This document shows positions 1-5,700 of a stretch of DNA of 6,349 nt, piece by piece. The DNA lies in assembly GCA_044360485.1 (NCBI GenBank), contig JBIKKG010000213.1, positions 1-6,349 on the forward strand, written 5' to 3'. Both the position numbers and the translations under genes were made by a program. Positions within the stretch are counted from its first letter, which is position 1; each line of letters begins with the position of its first letter. This DNA comes from UBA4615 sp044360485 (GTDB lineage Bacteria > Pseudomonadota > Gammaproteobacteria > Burkholderiales > Burkholderiaceae_E). Below the pieces are notes generated by a model. The model was not told the DNA's origin. It did not search any database and saw nothing but the letters and a program-made list of their open reading frames with translations.

Positions 1-617
1 AAGCCCGCCTCGAGTGCGCTGAGCTGGCTCTCGATGCTGGACTCGACCACGCCGATGTCGCTCTCGAGAATGGCTGCATCACCCTTGAGGCGCGAGTCGG
101 GGGCAAAGTCCACCACACCCACACCGGGGAACTGCTCAAGCAGCTCGGTCGCCCGATTGCGCACGATGTCGATTCGATCCGGGGGCAACCTGAGAGTGAG
201 CTGCTTCTGATTGCGCATCACTGACAGCCCGCTCTTGACCACCGCCATCACCCGATCGGACTCGTCATAGTCAGCGATGATGCGCCTGACGGCCTGCATC
301 ACCAGCACCACCATCCGCTCCTCAATGGCACCGAGGTATTCGACCGCCTGCGCTGCGCTCTCGACCATCCGCTCGGCCATCTCCTGCTTGGCCTCGGACA
401 GGCCCTGCGCAAAGCCTTTTTGTCTCTCAGCCTCAAAGGCTTCAATGGCTTCGGAGCGGATCCGCTCGGATTCCTGGCGCGCCATGTCGAGCATCTCGGC
501 CGCTCCCAGCCACTGCGCCGCATCCGATGCCGTCATGACCGGGTCGCCCGGGTCGGCGGATGCCACCCGGTACGCGCTCAGATCGGCGACTCGGATGAAA
601 CGCGCAGGCTTATTCAT
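1..617 (-). CDS. sctL: T3SS sorting-platform protein SctL (YscL/HrpE/FliH family), 3' end cut by the window edge
   Basis: SctL is the cytoplasmic stator that links the ATPase SctN to the sorting platform and negatively regulates the ATPase. Reading from an ATG at 617 the frame stays open for 205 codons to the left edge. The C-terminal part is the recognisable region: LKGDAAILESDIGVVESSIE at about residues 177-196 matches the conserved end of the SctL/FliH family (typically G-x-ILES-x-IG-x-VD-x-SI), after a TLRLPPDRID strand near 141-150. Residues 44-90 form a charged, probably coiled helix containing a GxxxG step (G68, G72), as in FliH and YscL. The family is usually about 200-230 aa, so only a few residues should be missing. 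The start codon overlaps the sctK stop (ATGA), and a GAGG lies 10 nt upstream (628-631). The translation was made by hand and checked line by line for stops. Confidence 0.93.
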   Translation of the reverse strand, partial: MNKPARFIRVADLSAYRVASADPGDPVMTASDAAQWLGAAEMLDMARQESERIRSEAIEAFEAERQKGFAQGLSEAKQEMAERMVESAAQAVEYLGAIEERMVVLVMQAVRRIIADYDESDRVMAVVKSGLSVMRNQKQLTLRLPPDRIDIVRNRATELLEQFPGVGVVDFAPDSRLKGDAAILESDIGVVESSIESQLSALEAG

Positions 618-1360
618 GCGGGCACCACCTCGCCGTACATCAGGGGGCGCCATTGCGGCTCCCAGTCTGCGTCCCAGTCGCCGATGCACGACAGGTACAC
701 TGAGGAGAGGAGGATCTTCGCCTCGGCTGGATCGACGGCGGGAGACGAGGGCGGCACCTTGGGCAGCTTGAAGAGGAGCCGCTCAGCCAGCCCGGGCCTC
801 ATCGACTGGACCGCCGACTCAAGGACGGCCCATCCCATGTGATCGATGGCGGCAGGCAGGTCGGCGATGGCTGGCTCGGCGACGGGCCGATTTGCCTGAC
901 CCGGCATCGCAGACCATCTTCGAGAGCCTGCCGCAGCGGACCCATCGAGCATCGGCAGTCCGCTGGCGGCCCCGTCATTTCGCTCGATTGAACCCAGCCA
1001 GGACCAGGCGGGCGCATCGACCACCGACTCGATCGCTTGGAGCTCCTCGCGTCGAACCAGTTGCTTCAATCGGGGGGCGTATCCCAGCATGCCCAGCCTT
1101 CGCGCAATGAATGCGATCCCATCGGGCGGCAGCATGGCGGCTCGATGAATCGCATTGCGCGGATCGATATCGGGGGTCAGATCGAGCCCGTGCGCTTTGA
1201 GCAAGGCTCTTGACAGCACCGGGTCGTCGCGGCCGCAGGGTTCGTAGGGATAGCCAGGCGGCGCCCGATCCGGATGCAGATGCAAGGCAGGGCGAAAGAC
1301 GAAATCAAAGACGCAGCCCACCAGGCGCGCCGGCAATTCCAGCAGACGCCCAGGAATCAT
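614..1360 (-). CDS. sctK: T3SS sorting-platform protein SctK (YscK/HrpB4-type)
   Basis: SctK is the cytoplasmic adaptor that joins the SctQ pods of the sorting platform to the inner-membrane ring. This 248-aa protein keeps the pattern seen in YscK: an N-terminal FDFVFRPALHLHPDRAP segment (18-34) resembling the FCPAAYLH region of YscK, an LSRALLKAHGLD helix (49-60), and a central IARRLGMLGYAPRLKQLVRR helix (84-103) followed by a hydrophobic WSWL turn near 118-122. A low-complexity Ala/Gly/Ser stretch (about 128-165) precedes the C-terminal helical part (about 170-200). There is no signal peptide or membrane segment, as expected. The ATG at 1360 overlaps the sctJ stop (ATGA) and the stop overlaps the sctL start, so the three are probably translationally coupled. 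SctK is poorly conserved; position between sctJ and sctL supports the call strongly. Confidence 0.88.
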   Translation of the reverse strand: MIPGRLLELPARLVGCVFDFVFRPALHLHPDRAPPGYPYEPCGRDDPVLSRALLKAHGLDLTPDIDPRNAIHRAAMLPPDGIAFIARRLGMLGYAPRLKQLVRREELQAIESVVDAPAWSWLGSIERNDGAASGLPMLDGSAAAGSRRWSAMPGQANRPVAEPAIADLPAAIDHMGWAVLESAVQSMRPGLAERLLFKLPKVPPSSPAVDPAEAKILLSSVYLSCIGDWDADWEPQWRPLMYGEVVPA

Positions 1361-2211
1361 TCGTCGACCGCCTGCGCCGTTTCGGTCGCGGCCGCCTTGC
1401 GAGGCAGATAGACGTGACGCCAGGCCAGGTATCCGGCCGAACCTATGCCCACCAGCGCCAGCATGCCCAGTGAGGTCAAGAGGATGCTCAATGCCAGGGC
1501 CTTGTCGGCTTCGACCGGAATGCCCATGACCGATCCCCAGGCCATTTGTGTGCGGACCGGCTCGGCCCGGCTCGGTACCAGGACAATCGAGACCCGCTCG
1601 CTGGCCAGGTTCGGAATGCTGTTGACGACCATGCGCCTGACTTGAGGCTGCAGCATCTGCAGATCGATGTCCTGCTGATGCTTGATGAAGACGGCGGCCG
1701 TCGAAGGCGTTTCATCTTCGGTCACCCGGCCCTTCTCAGGCAGCACCAGGTGCACCCGGGCATACAGCACCCCATCGATGCGGGACAACGTCGCCGAGAG
1801 GTCCTGCGACAGCGCATACAGGTAGCGGGCACGCTCTTCCGTGGGCGAAGAGATCAGTCCGTCCTTCTTGAAGACCTGCCCCATTCCTGCGAAATGCTCT
1901 CGCGGCAAACCCAGGGTTCTGAGGGTATCGATGGCATTGGCCGCGCGGGAGGCATCGACGCGCACGCCGACATTGCCTTCTTTTCCCGCGACCTTGCTGG
2001 CCGGGATGCCGGCATTGAGCAGCGCAGCAATGATCTCGTTGGCATCCGGCTCGGGGATCGAGGCCAGCAGATCGACCGAATTGCTGCAGGCCGTGAGGCC
2101 AGCGACCAGGAGCATGCACGACAGCCACCGGCAAAGACGGCTCACGCAGCCTCCCAGGCCGTCACCGACACGCACGAACAAACCCACAGCCATACCGAAC
2201 ATCACACTCAC
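1357..2211 (-). CDS. sctJ: T3SS inner-membrane ring lipoprotein SctJ (YscJ/PrgK/FliF family)
   Basis: SctJ forms the periplasmic ring of the basal body anchored in the inner membrane. A lipobox LTAC (39-42) after a hydrophobic stretch predicts signal peptidase II cleavage before C42. The ring-building domains follow, with hallmark motifs close to YscJ: DANEIIAALLNAGIPASK (56-73), the KKDGLISSPTEERARYLYAL segment (115-134), LSRIDGVLYARVHLVLPE (142-159), AAVFIKH (172-178) and VSIVLVPS (207-214). A C-terminal transmembrane helix (about 238-263) with a basic tail (RHVYLPRK) makes it the long, Ysc-like form. The annotated GTG at 2211 overlaps the sctI stop (GTGA) but gives an unusually long 41-residue leader. 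An internal GTG at 2145, preceded by GGGAGG, would give a normal 19-residue leader (VSRLCRW and onward). The family call is certain; the start is not. Confidence 0.96.
   Translation of the reverse strand: MSVMFGMAVGLFVRVGDGLGGCVSRLCRWLSCMLLVAGLTACSNSVDLLASIPEPDANEIIAALLNAGIPASKVAGKEGNVGVRVDASRAANAIDTLRTLGLPREHFAGMGQVFKKDGLISSPTEERARYLYALSQDLSATLSRIDGVLYARVHLVLPEKGRVTEDETPSTAAVFIKHQQDIDLQMLQPQVRRMVVNSIPNLASERVSIVLVPSRAEPVRTQMAWGSVMGIPVEADKALALSILLTSLGMLALVGIGSAGYLAWRHVYLPRKAAATETAQAVDE
2150..2155 (-). promoter_or_regulatory. Candidate Shine-Dalgarno for an internal sctJ start
   Basis: On the minus strand GGGAGG lies 4 nt before a GTG codon at 2145, codon 23 of the longest sctJ frame. Starting there would place the lipobox cysteine at residue 20, a typical lipoprotein signal peptide length. 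The spacing is slightly short, and the alternative start at 2211 has the advantage of a GTGA overlap with sctI, so this site raises rather than settles the question. Confidence 0.4.
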
Positions 2212-2627
2212 TGCGTCTTCAGGATCTGATCGAGGTTCTGGGTCGAGCGCGAGATCCCCTTGCCAAGCAGTTCGTACTGCACGCTGGTCTGAATGAGGGT
2301 GACCTGCAGACGCAGCATGTCGCTGGTCGTGAGCATGGGGTTGGACACCGCGCTGGCGGTTTCGGTCCAGTTGCGACTGATGTCGGCCGAAGCCGATTTC
2401 AGGCCGCTCAGAATCGCGTCGCCCAGGGTGGTGGGCACAGCCGGCTTGACCTGAGCCGGCGCTGGAAGCGGCCCCGGGGCACTGGAAGGCGGCTGCGACG
2501 TCGGCTGCGACGTCGGCGTTGCCGCCGAGAACGCCTCCCGGAACCGATCGACATCAAGGCCTGTGGCAGCCGCTGGGGCTGCAGGAGCACTGACGGACAT
2601 GGCGATGGCGTTGACGGCTTCGATCAT
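2208..2627 (-). CDS. sctI: T3SS inner rod / needle adaptor SctI (YscI/PrgJ/HrpB2 type)
   Basis: SctI makes the short inner rod that connects the export gate to the needle and takes part in substrate switching. The C-terminal helix is diagnostic: from about residue 104, MLRLQVTLIQTSVQYELLGK followed by ISRSTQNLDQILKTQ matches the YscI/PrgJ tail (L-x-LQ, then K-x-x-S-x-x-TQN-x-DQ-x-LK-x-Q). The N-terminal half is Ala/Pro/Ser-rich, with a TSQPTSQPP repeat near 39-47. At 139 aa it is longer than YscI or PrgJ (roughly 100-115 aa), and the extra length appears to lie in this linker. I chose the ATG at 2627. A GTG at 2699 in the same frame adds 24 residues that look like translated leader (Arg-rich, overlapping a hairpin) and are unlike any SctI N-terminus. 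The gene is immediately followed by sctJ with a 4-nt overlap. Confidence 0.9.
   Translation of the reverse strand: MIEAVNAIAMSVSAPAAPAAATGLDVDRFREAFSAATPTSQPTSQPPSSAPGPLPAPAQVKPAVPTTLGDAILSGLKSASADISRNWTETASAVSNPMLTTSDMLRLQVTLIQTSVQYELLGKGISRSTQNLDQILKTQ
2491..2514 (-). repeat. Perfect 12-bp tandem duplication inside sctI
   Basis: The plus-strand unit ggctgcgacgtc occurs twice back to back, with a further 3 matching bases (ggc) after it. The unit is a multiple of three, so the frame is kept and the protein reads TSQPTSQP in the proline-rich linker of SctI. It looks like a slippage-prone micro-satellite that can change linker length by four residues per unit. Confidence 0.85.
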
Positions 2628-2714
2628 GGAGATTTCCCGAATGTCAGACCGGCCCGACGGCCGCACCTCGACAGTATAGAGAGCGTGGGTGCTTCCCACG
2701 GCGAGCGATAGGGC
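2628..2714 (-). other. 87-nt intercistronic gap between the TPR gene and sctI
   Basis: This is the longest non-coding stretch in the window and separates the translocon block from the basal-body block. It holds a hairpin (2684-2700), a smaller GC-rich inverted repeat (CGGCC/GGCCG arms, 2650-2663), a TATACT hexamer on the minus strand (2678-2673) that resembles a sigma-70 -10 box, and a weak GGGA ribosome-binding sequence before the sctI ATG. No TTGACA-like -35 box lies 16-18 nt upstream of TATACT, so a promoter here is only a possibility. Confidence 0.45.
2684..2700 (-). other. Small hairpin upstream of sctI
   Basis: CGTGGG and CCCACG arms (2684-2689 and 2695-2700) flank a 5-nt loop, giving a 6-bp perfect stem 15 nt after the stop of the upstream TPR gene. 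There is no run of U after it on the minus strand, so it does not look like an intrinsic terminator. An RNA-processing or mRNA-stability element between the two blocks would fit equally well. Confidence 0.4.
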
Positions 2715-3146
2715 TCATTCGTGCCTGACTGCAAGCCCGAGCAGACTGGTCGCCAACCGCCCTCCGGGACCCTCCGGATCGAGCGCGCGGGCTTGCTTGA
2801 GCGATTGCAGACTGGCGGCCTCATGTCGGGCAGCACTGAGCGCCAGCCCCAGCCAGGCCATCAGCAGGGCCCGGTCTTCCCTTGGGTCGGGGTCAGCAGG
2901 TGCGGCATTCAGGGACTCGGGAGTCATGCGCAGGCCCCGCTCAAGGGACTGCACCGCACCGGCGGCATCCGCCCGGTTCAGGCAGGTTGCGGCCAGTCCC
3001 ACATAGGGGAAAGCCCGTGCAGGTCGGATGACTTCGAGCGACTCGAACAGCCGGGCGGCCTGCTGATGCATCGAGGCGCCGGTCGCAACGAAACCCAGCG
3101 CATTGAGCAGGCGAATGTCAGCCGATGACAGTGGCTCAGCGTCCAT
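2715..3146 (-). CDS. Small TPR-type T3SS protein, probable YscG/HrpB1/BcrH2-like chaperone
   Basis: This 143-aa helical protein has TPR-like pairs: ALGFVATGASMHQQAARLFE (16-35) with FPYVGLAATCLNRADAAGAV (46-65), then a less regular LLMAWLGLALSAARHEAASL (93-112). No signal peptide or membrane helix is visible. The N-terminal pair resembles YscG, the TPR co-chaperone that holds the needle subunit in the cytoplasm, by helix pattern (LL-x8-G-x3-HE/Q-x-A). The position just before sctI is that of hrpB1 in Ralstonia and Xanthomonas and of bcrH2 in Bordetella. It could therefore be a needle chaperone, an HrpB1-like component or a second translocator chaperone; I cannot choose among these. An acidic Pro/Asp insert (about 82-91) breaks the repeat. 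Its ATG lies inside the end of the preceding chaperone gene (11-nt overlap), with only a weak SD, suggesting translational coupling. Confidence 0.7.
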   Translation of the reverse strand: MDAEPLSSADIRLLNALGFVATGASMHQQAARLFESLEVIRPARAFPYVGLAATCLNRADAAGAVQSLERGLRMTPESLNAAPADPDPREDRALLMAWLGLALSAARHEAASLQSLKQARALDPEGPGGRLATSLLGLAVRHE

Positions 3147-3618
3147 TCCGGATCAGTTCAAGCAGCACCTCGGCGGGCTCGGCGACCGAGGCCTGTGATG
3201 GGTCAAGCCGGCAACATTCCTGCACCAGCGCAAGCACATCGGTTGCCAGTTCACGCTGACCGAGCGCCAGATAGGCTCGGGCGACCGGCAGCATCAGGGC
3301 AATGTTCGCCGGCTCCGCCTTCAAGGCGAGACTGTGAAACGCCAGCGCCTGTGCGTGATCGTCCAGACCGGTCGCACTGTGCCCCAGGCCGGCGAGAAAG
3401 CGCGGCTGCCGGGGATCGAGACTGATCAGCAGGCTGAAGAGGCGGCGCGATTCATCGAAACGGCGATGGTTCAGGCTCGACCAGGCCAGTCCGTATAAGG
3501 CTTCCATCGCGGCCGGATCAGCCGGTGAACGCGAGGCCTGCAAAGACGGCTCTTCAAACAGGGACAGCAGATCGTCGGCCAGATCGGTCGGGGCGGACTG
3601 AGAAACAGGAGCAGTCAT
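3136..3618 (-). CDS. sycD: T3SS translocator chaperone, SycD/LcrH/SicA class II TPR family
   Basis: Class II chaperones of this family bind the two hydrophobic translocators in the cytoplasm and keep them soluble and export-ready; several also act in regulation. The protein is 160 aa, the family's usual size. Three TPR units can be read: LYGLAWSSLNHRRFDESRRL with FSLLISLDPR (41-70), FLAGLGHSATGLDDHAQALA (74-93) ending SLALKAEP, and LPVARAYLALGQRELATDVL (110-129). These align closely with LcrH (LYSLAF..., RFFLGLGACRQ..., AAECLLQKGE...). An acidic N-terminal helix (DLADDLLSLFEEP, 12-24) precedes the TPRs, as in the family. It follows sctB by 9 nt and its SD overlaps the sctB stop codon, which fits co-translation of chaperone and cargo. 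It most likely serves SctB and SctE in this operon. Confidence 0.93.
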   Translation of the reverse strand: MTAPVSQSAPTDLADDLLSLFEEPSLQASRSPADPAAMEALYGLAWSSLNHRRFDESRRLFSLLISLDPRQPRFLAGLGHSATGLDDHAQALAFHSLALKAEPANIALMLPVARAYLALGQRELATDVLALVQECCRLDPSQASVAEPAEVLLELIRNGR

Positions 3619-3625
3619 CGATCAG

Positions 3626-3629
3626 CCTC
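3626..3629 (-). promoter_or_regulatory. Shine-Dalgarno of the chaperone gene embedded in the sctB stop codon
   Basis: The minus strand reads TGAGG at the end of sctB. The GAGG core shares bases with the stop codon and lies 7 nt before the chaperone ATG at 3618. Ribosomes ending sctB would therefore sit on the chaperone's start region, which supports this ATG and suggests coupled synthesis of translocator and chaperone. Confidence 0.6.
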
Positions 3630-4488
3630 AGAAATTGCTGTTGATCTTGTTTTCTGTCGCGGCAACGGTCCGGATGATTTCCAGGAGCATGTCGCGAGCG
3701 GCTCTGATCTCCTCCCGGGTCGCATCCTCGGCAGACTGGGCGGCCTGCTTGTAGGCGGCATCGCGCTGGGCTTCAGCCGCGTCCTCCTTGGCATCGGCAT
3801 TGATGTAACCCGCCTGAGCCGTGCCAATCGCGCCGCCCGCCCGGGTGACGCCCTCGCCGATCTGGGTTCCGGTCTGAATCCGGGTCGATTTCAGACTCAC
3901 CAGGTTCAAATCGGCATCGAGCCCCTTGAGGACCTTCTGGCTGTTGGCGTCATTCAGATCGATCTTCTTGAGGTCGCCGGCAATGCTGTTGGTCTGCTTG
4001 AGCGCACGTGTGGAGGCCCCGAAGTTGACCGCACTGAAACCGATGCTCGCCACCGAGGTGGCGATGGTCGTCACCATCTCGGTCGTAGCCGCCTTTCTCA
4101 TGTTGGCGACCTCGTTGCGCAGGTTCTGCATTTCGCTTGCCTGAAGCGCCCATTTGGACTCGTTCTGAGCCTTGCGCATCGCGGAGGAGAACATCGCAAT
4201 CGCCTTCATCAGGGCGCCCATGCTGGGCTTGTCCCAATCGATGGAATCATAGGCAGACTGGAGCTCCGAGCGCGATGGCGCGGGATTTTCCGGGGTATGC
4301 GTGCCGGCATCACCGGCATGTCCAACCATCTGCGAGAGCGCCCCCATCGGGACATGGCCTGTGGGCAGTGGCGAAGACACCGTGCCCAAGCCGGCCGGGG
4401 TCGTGGCAGGCGGCGTGTCGGTGCTCGTGGATACCGTCGGTGGCAAGCCCGGCACGGGCCGGTTGGAATAATCGCTGGAAATCGCCAT
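3628..4488 (-). CDS. sctB: T3SS minor translocator SctB (YopD/IpaC/SipC/BopD-like)
   Basis: SctB is secreted through the needle and combines with SctE to form the pore in the host membrane. The 286-aa protein has the expected plan. The first 75 residues are Ser/Thr/Pro-rich and disordered-looking (MAISSDYSNRPVPG at the start), suited to a type III export signal and chaperone binding. A charged helix follows (about 90-133, with KAIAMFSSAMRKAQNESKWA). One hydrophobic segment follows (about 134-158, TTIATSVASIGFSAVNFGAS), and the C-terminal part is amphipathic (about 230-280: Ala/Asp/Glu-rich, then RDMLLEIIRTVAATENKIN), like the coiled coil of SipC and EspB tails. The single membrane segment points to SctB rather than SctE. 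The next gene is its chaperone. An AGGAG (4499-4503) lies 10 nt before the ATG. Sequence identity within this family is low, so the call rests on architecture and context. Confidence 0.82.
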   Translation of the reverse strand: MAISSDYSNRPVPGLPPTVSTSTDTPPATTPAGLGTVSSPLPTGHVPMGALSQMVGHAGDAGTHTPENPAPSRSELQSAYDSIDWDKPSMGALMKAIAMFSSAMRKAQNESKWALQASEMQNLRNEVANMRKAATTEMVTTIATSVASIGFSAVNFGASTRALKQTNSIAGDLKKIDLNDANSQKVLKGLDADLNLVSLKSTRIQTGTQIGEGVTRAGGAIGTAQAGYINADAKEDAAEAQRDAAYKQAAQSAEDATREEIRAARDMLLEIIRTVAATENKINSNF

Positions 4489-4498
4489 GCCGCTCGGA

Positions 4499-4503
4499 CT
4501 CCT
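4499..4503 (-). promoter_or_regulatory. Ribosome-binding site of sctB
   Basis: AGGAG on the minus strand lies 10 nt before the ATG at 4488 and supports that start. An out-of-frame ATG at 4517, just upstream, has no comparable site. Confidence 0.55.
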
Positions 4504-4517
4504 GTTGACTGTGCCAT

Positions 4518-4533
4518 GACCCCCCGAGGGATC
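4518..4533 (-). other. Short GC-rich hairpin at the end of the 381-aa gene
   Basis: On the minus strand GATCCC and GGGGTC arms can pair (one T-G wobble) around a TCGG loop. The stem begins within the stop codon of the 381-aa gene and ends 14 nt before the sctB ribosome-binding site. It has no trailing U run. It may simply be GC-rich chance pairing. Confidence 0.25.
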
Positions 4534-5677
4534 AGGCGGTGAGTTGATTCAAAGCGTTGATATCGTCGAACACGTTGCCAAAAGCCGGATTCCACTGCAG
4601 CAGCGTCTTGTTCAAGTCGGCCCAGCCCTGGCCCGACCGCTCGCTGGACGTGCTCATGTCCTGGCGTACGGTGTCGAGAAAAGATTGGATCAGCGGGCTG
4701 AGCTGCGTCACCGTCGCCTGGATGTCTTCGAGCGACGCGCCGCCCTGTTCCATCCAGGTTCGGACAGCATCAGTGGCCACATCAGCGATCTTGTCCAGAC
4801 CGCCATAGGCTTTCAGGTCGCCGCCACCCGAGAGGTAGCCGTACATGTTCTGGCCGAAGGTGAAGGCCGCCGCAGCAGCTGCAGCCACCACAGCCGCCTT
4901 GTCCGGCTCGACGCCGGTTGCCACAGCAATGTCGCGAACTGCATTTTCCAGGCGCTCGGGCGGGATCTTGTGCTTGCCCTCCGAGGCCACCGCCAATGCC
5001 ACATCGACGCCCAGCGTCAGCAGCGACACGCTGACCCGGGCCAAGGTCTGGGCCGTCGCCTCTTCAACCCCGATGAAGCTCAGGAAGTTGGCCGTCACCT
5101 GAGTCATCATGGCGTCGAGATCAATGCCCGATTCGTTCAGCACGGCAGCGGCGGCCGTCATGAGCTTGGGCGCCAGCGCCGGCAGGTCAGAGGCCAGCGA
5201 GGCGCCACCGGTGGCGATTGCGGTCGCCACCACCCGCCCGATCTCGAAGGCCAGTTGGGCGGTCCCGCCTGGGTCATTGGCGATCGCCTTGACCACGCCC
5301 TCAGAGATGGCCTCGAGGAACTGGCCCACGTCACCCTGGAAAGCACCGCCTGCATTGCGGGCGATTTCCTGCGACGCGACCGAAGCGCCTCTGGAGAGCA
5401 AGGACTCCAGCAACGGCTTGATCACCTCTTCGCGACTTTCACCGGCAAAGAAGTTGGCCAGCAGCGCCAGGCCATCAGACCCCATCAGGACAAGATCTGC
5501 CGCGGGCAGTTCGGGCACCCCAAGCGACTGTGCAACGAAAGTCGCCACCTGCGGCAGCGCGTCGACGATTTTGGCCCCACCGGCCCCCTTGGCCGATTCG
5601 ACGCCGCCTGCACCGTCGGCCTGCGGGCTGGACCCGACTCTCGGGGTGAACAAAGGGCTGTTGCCGATCGTGGTCAT
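4532..5677 (-). CDS. Unrecognised 381-aa protein between the translocators; candidate T3SS-secreted, membrane-active protein
   Basis: I do not recognise this protein. It starts with a Ser/Thr/Pro/Gly-rich segment (MTTIGNSPLFTPRVGSSPQA) resembling a type III export signal, with no Sec signal peptide. The rest is predicted mostly helical and Ala-rich, with several hydrophobic stretches: about 61-77, 141-180 (FEIGRVVATAIATGGASLAS and onward), 215-231 (VSVSLLTLGVDVALAVA) and 260-275, which includes seven consecutive alanines. The C-terminus (about 292-370) is more polar and helical, with a WADLNKTLLQWNPAFGN motif at 352-368. There are no cysteines. It begins 23 nt after sctE ends and stops 43 nt before sctB, in one direction, so it is most likely co-transcribed with both translocators. 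It could be a third translocator, a diverged SctE relative, or an effector that uses the same chaperone. Only a weak AGAAAAA precedes its ATG. Confidence 0.75.
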   Translation of the reverse strand: MTTIGNSPLFTPRVGSSPQADGAGGVESAKGAGGAKIVDALPQVATFVAQSLGVPELPAADLVLMGSDGLALLANFFAGESREEVIKPLLESLLSRGASVASQEIARNAGGAFQGDVGQFLEAISEGVVKAIANDPGGTAQLAFEIGRVVATAIATGGASLASDLPALAPKLMTAAAAVLNESGIDLDAMMTQVTANFLSFIGVEEATAQTLARVSVSLLTLGVDVALAVASEGKHKIPPERLENAVRDIAVATGVEPDKAAVVAAAAAAAFTFGQNMYGYLSGGGDLKAYGGLDKIADVATDAVRTWMEQGGASLEDIQATVTQLSPLIQSFLDTVRQDMSTSSERSGQGWADLNKTLLQWNPAFGNVFDDINALNQLTA

Positions 5678-5700
5678 GGCATTTTTCTGGGGGACAGCGG

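Noticed and set aside
277..842. Plus-strand frames and a short minus-strand frame (299-523) over the sctL/sctK region
   Set aside because: sctL is open across the whole stretch in another minus frame and carries conserved family motifs; these frames have no recognisable pattern.
1546..2229. A 227-codon plus-strand open frame opposite sctJ
   Set aside because: The minus-strand product is an unmistakable SctJ with lipobox and ring motifs, so the plus frame is its mirror.
2208..2699. Longer version of sctI starting at a GTG at 2699
   Set aside because: The extra 24 residues overlap the hairpin and do not resemble SctI N-termini; the ATG at 2627 is the better start.
2673..2701. Sigma-70 promoter before sctI based on TATACT
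   Set aside because: No -35-like hexamer at 16-18 nt spacing; kept only as a remark on the intercistronic gap.
2628..2714. Plant-inducible promoter (PIP) box, TTCGC-N15-TTCGC, as in HrpX/HrpB-regulated clusters
   Set aside because: Only one TTCG occurs, next to the sctI start, without a partner 15 nt away.
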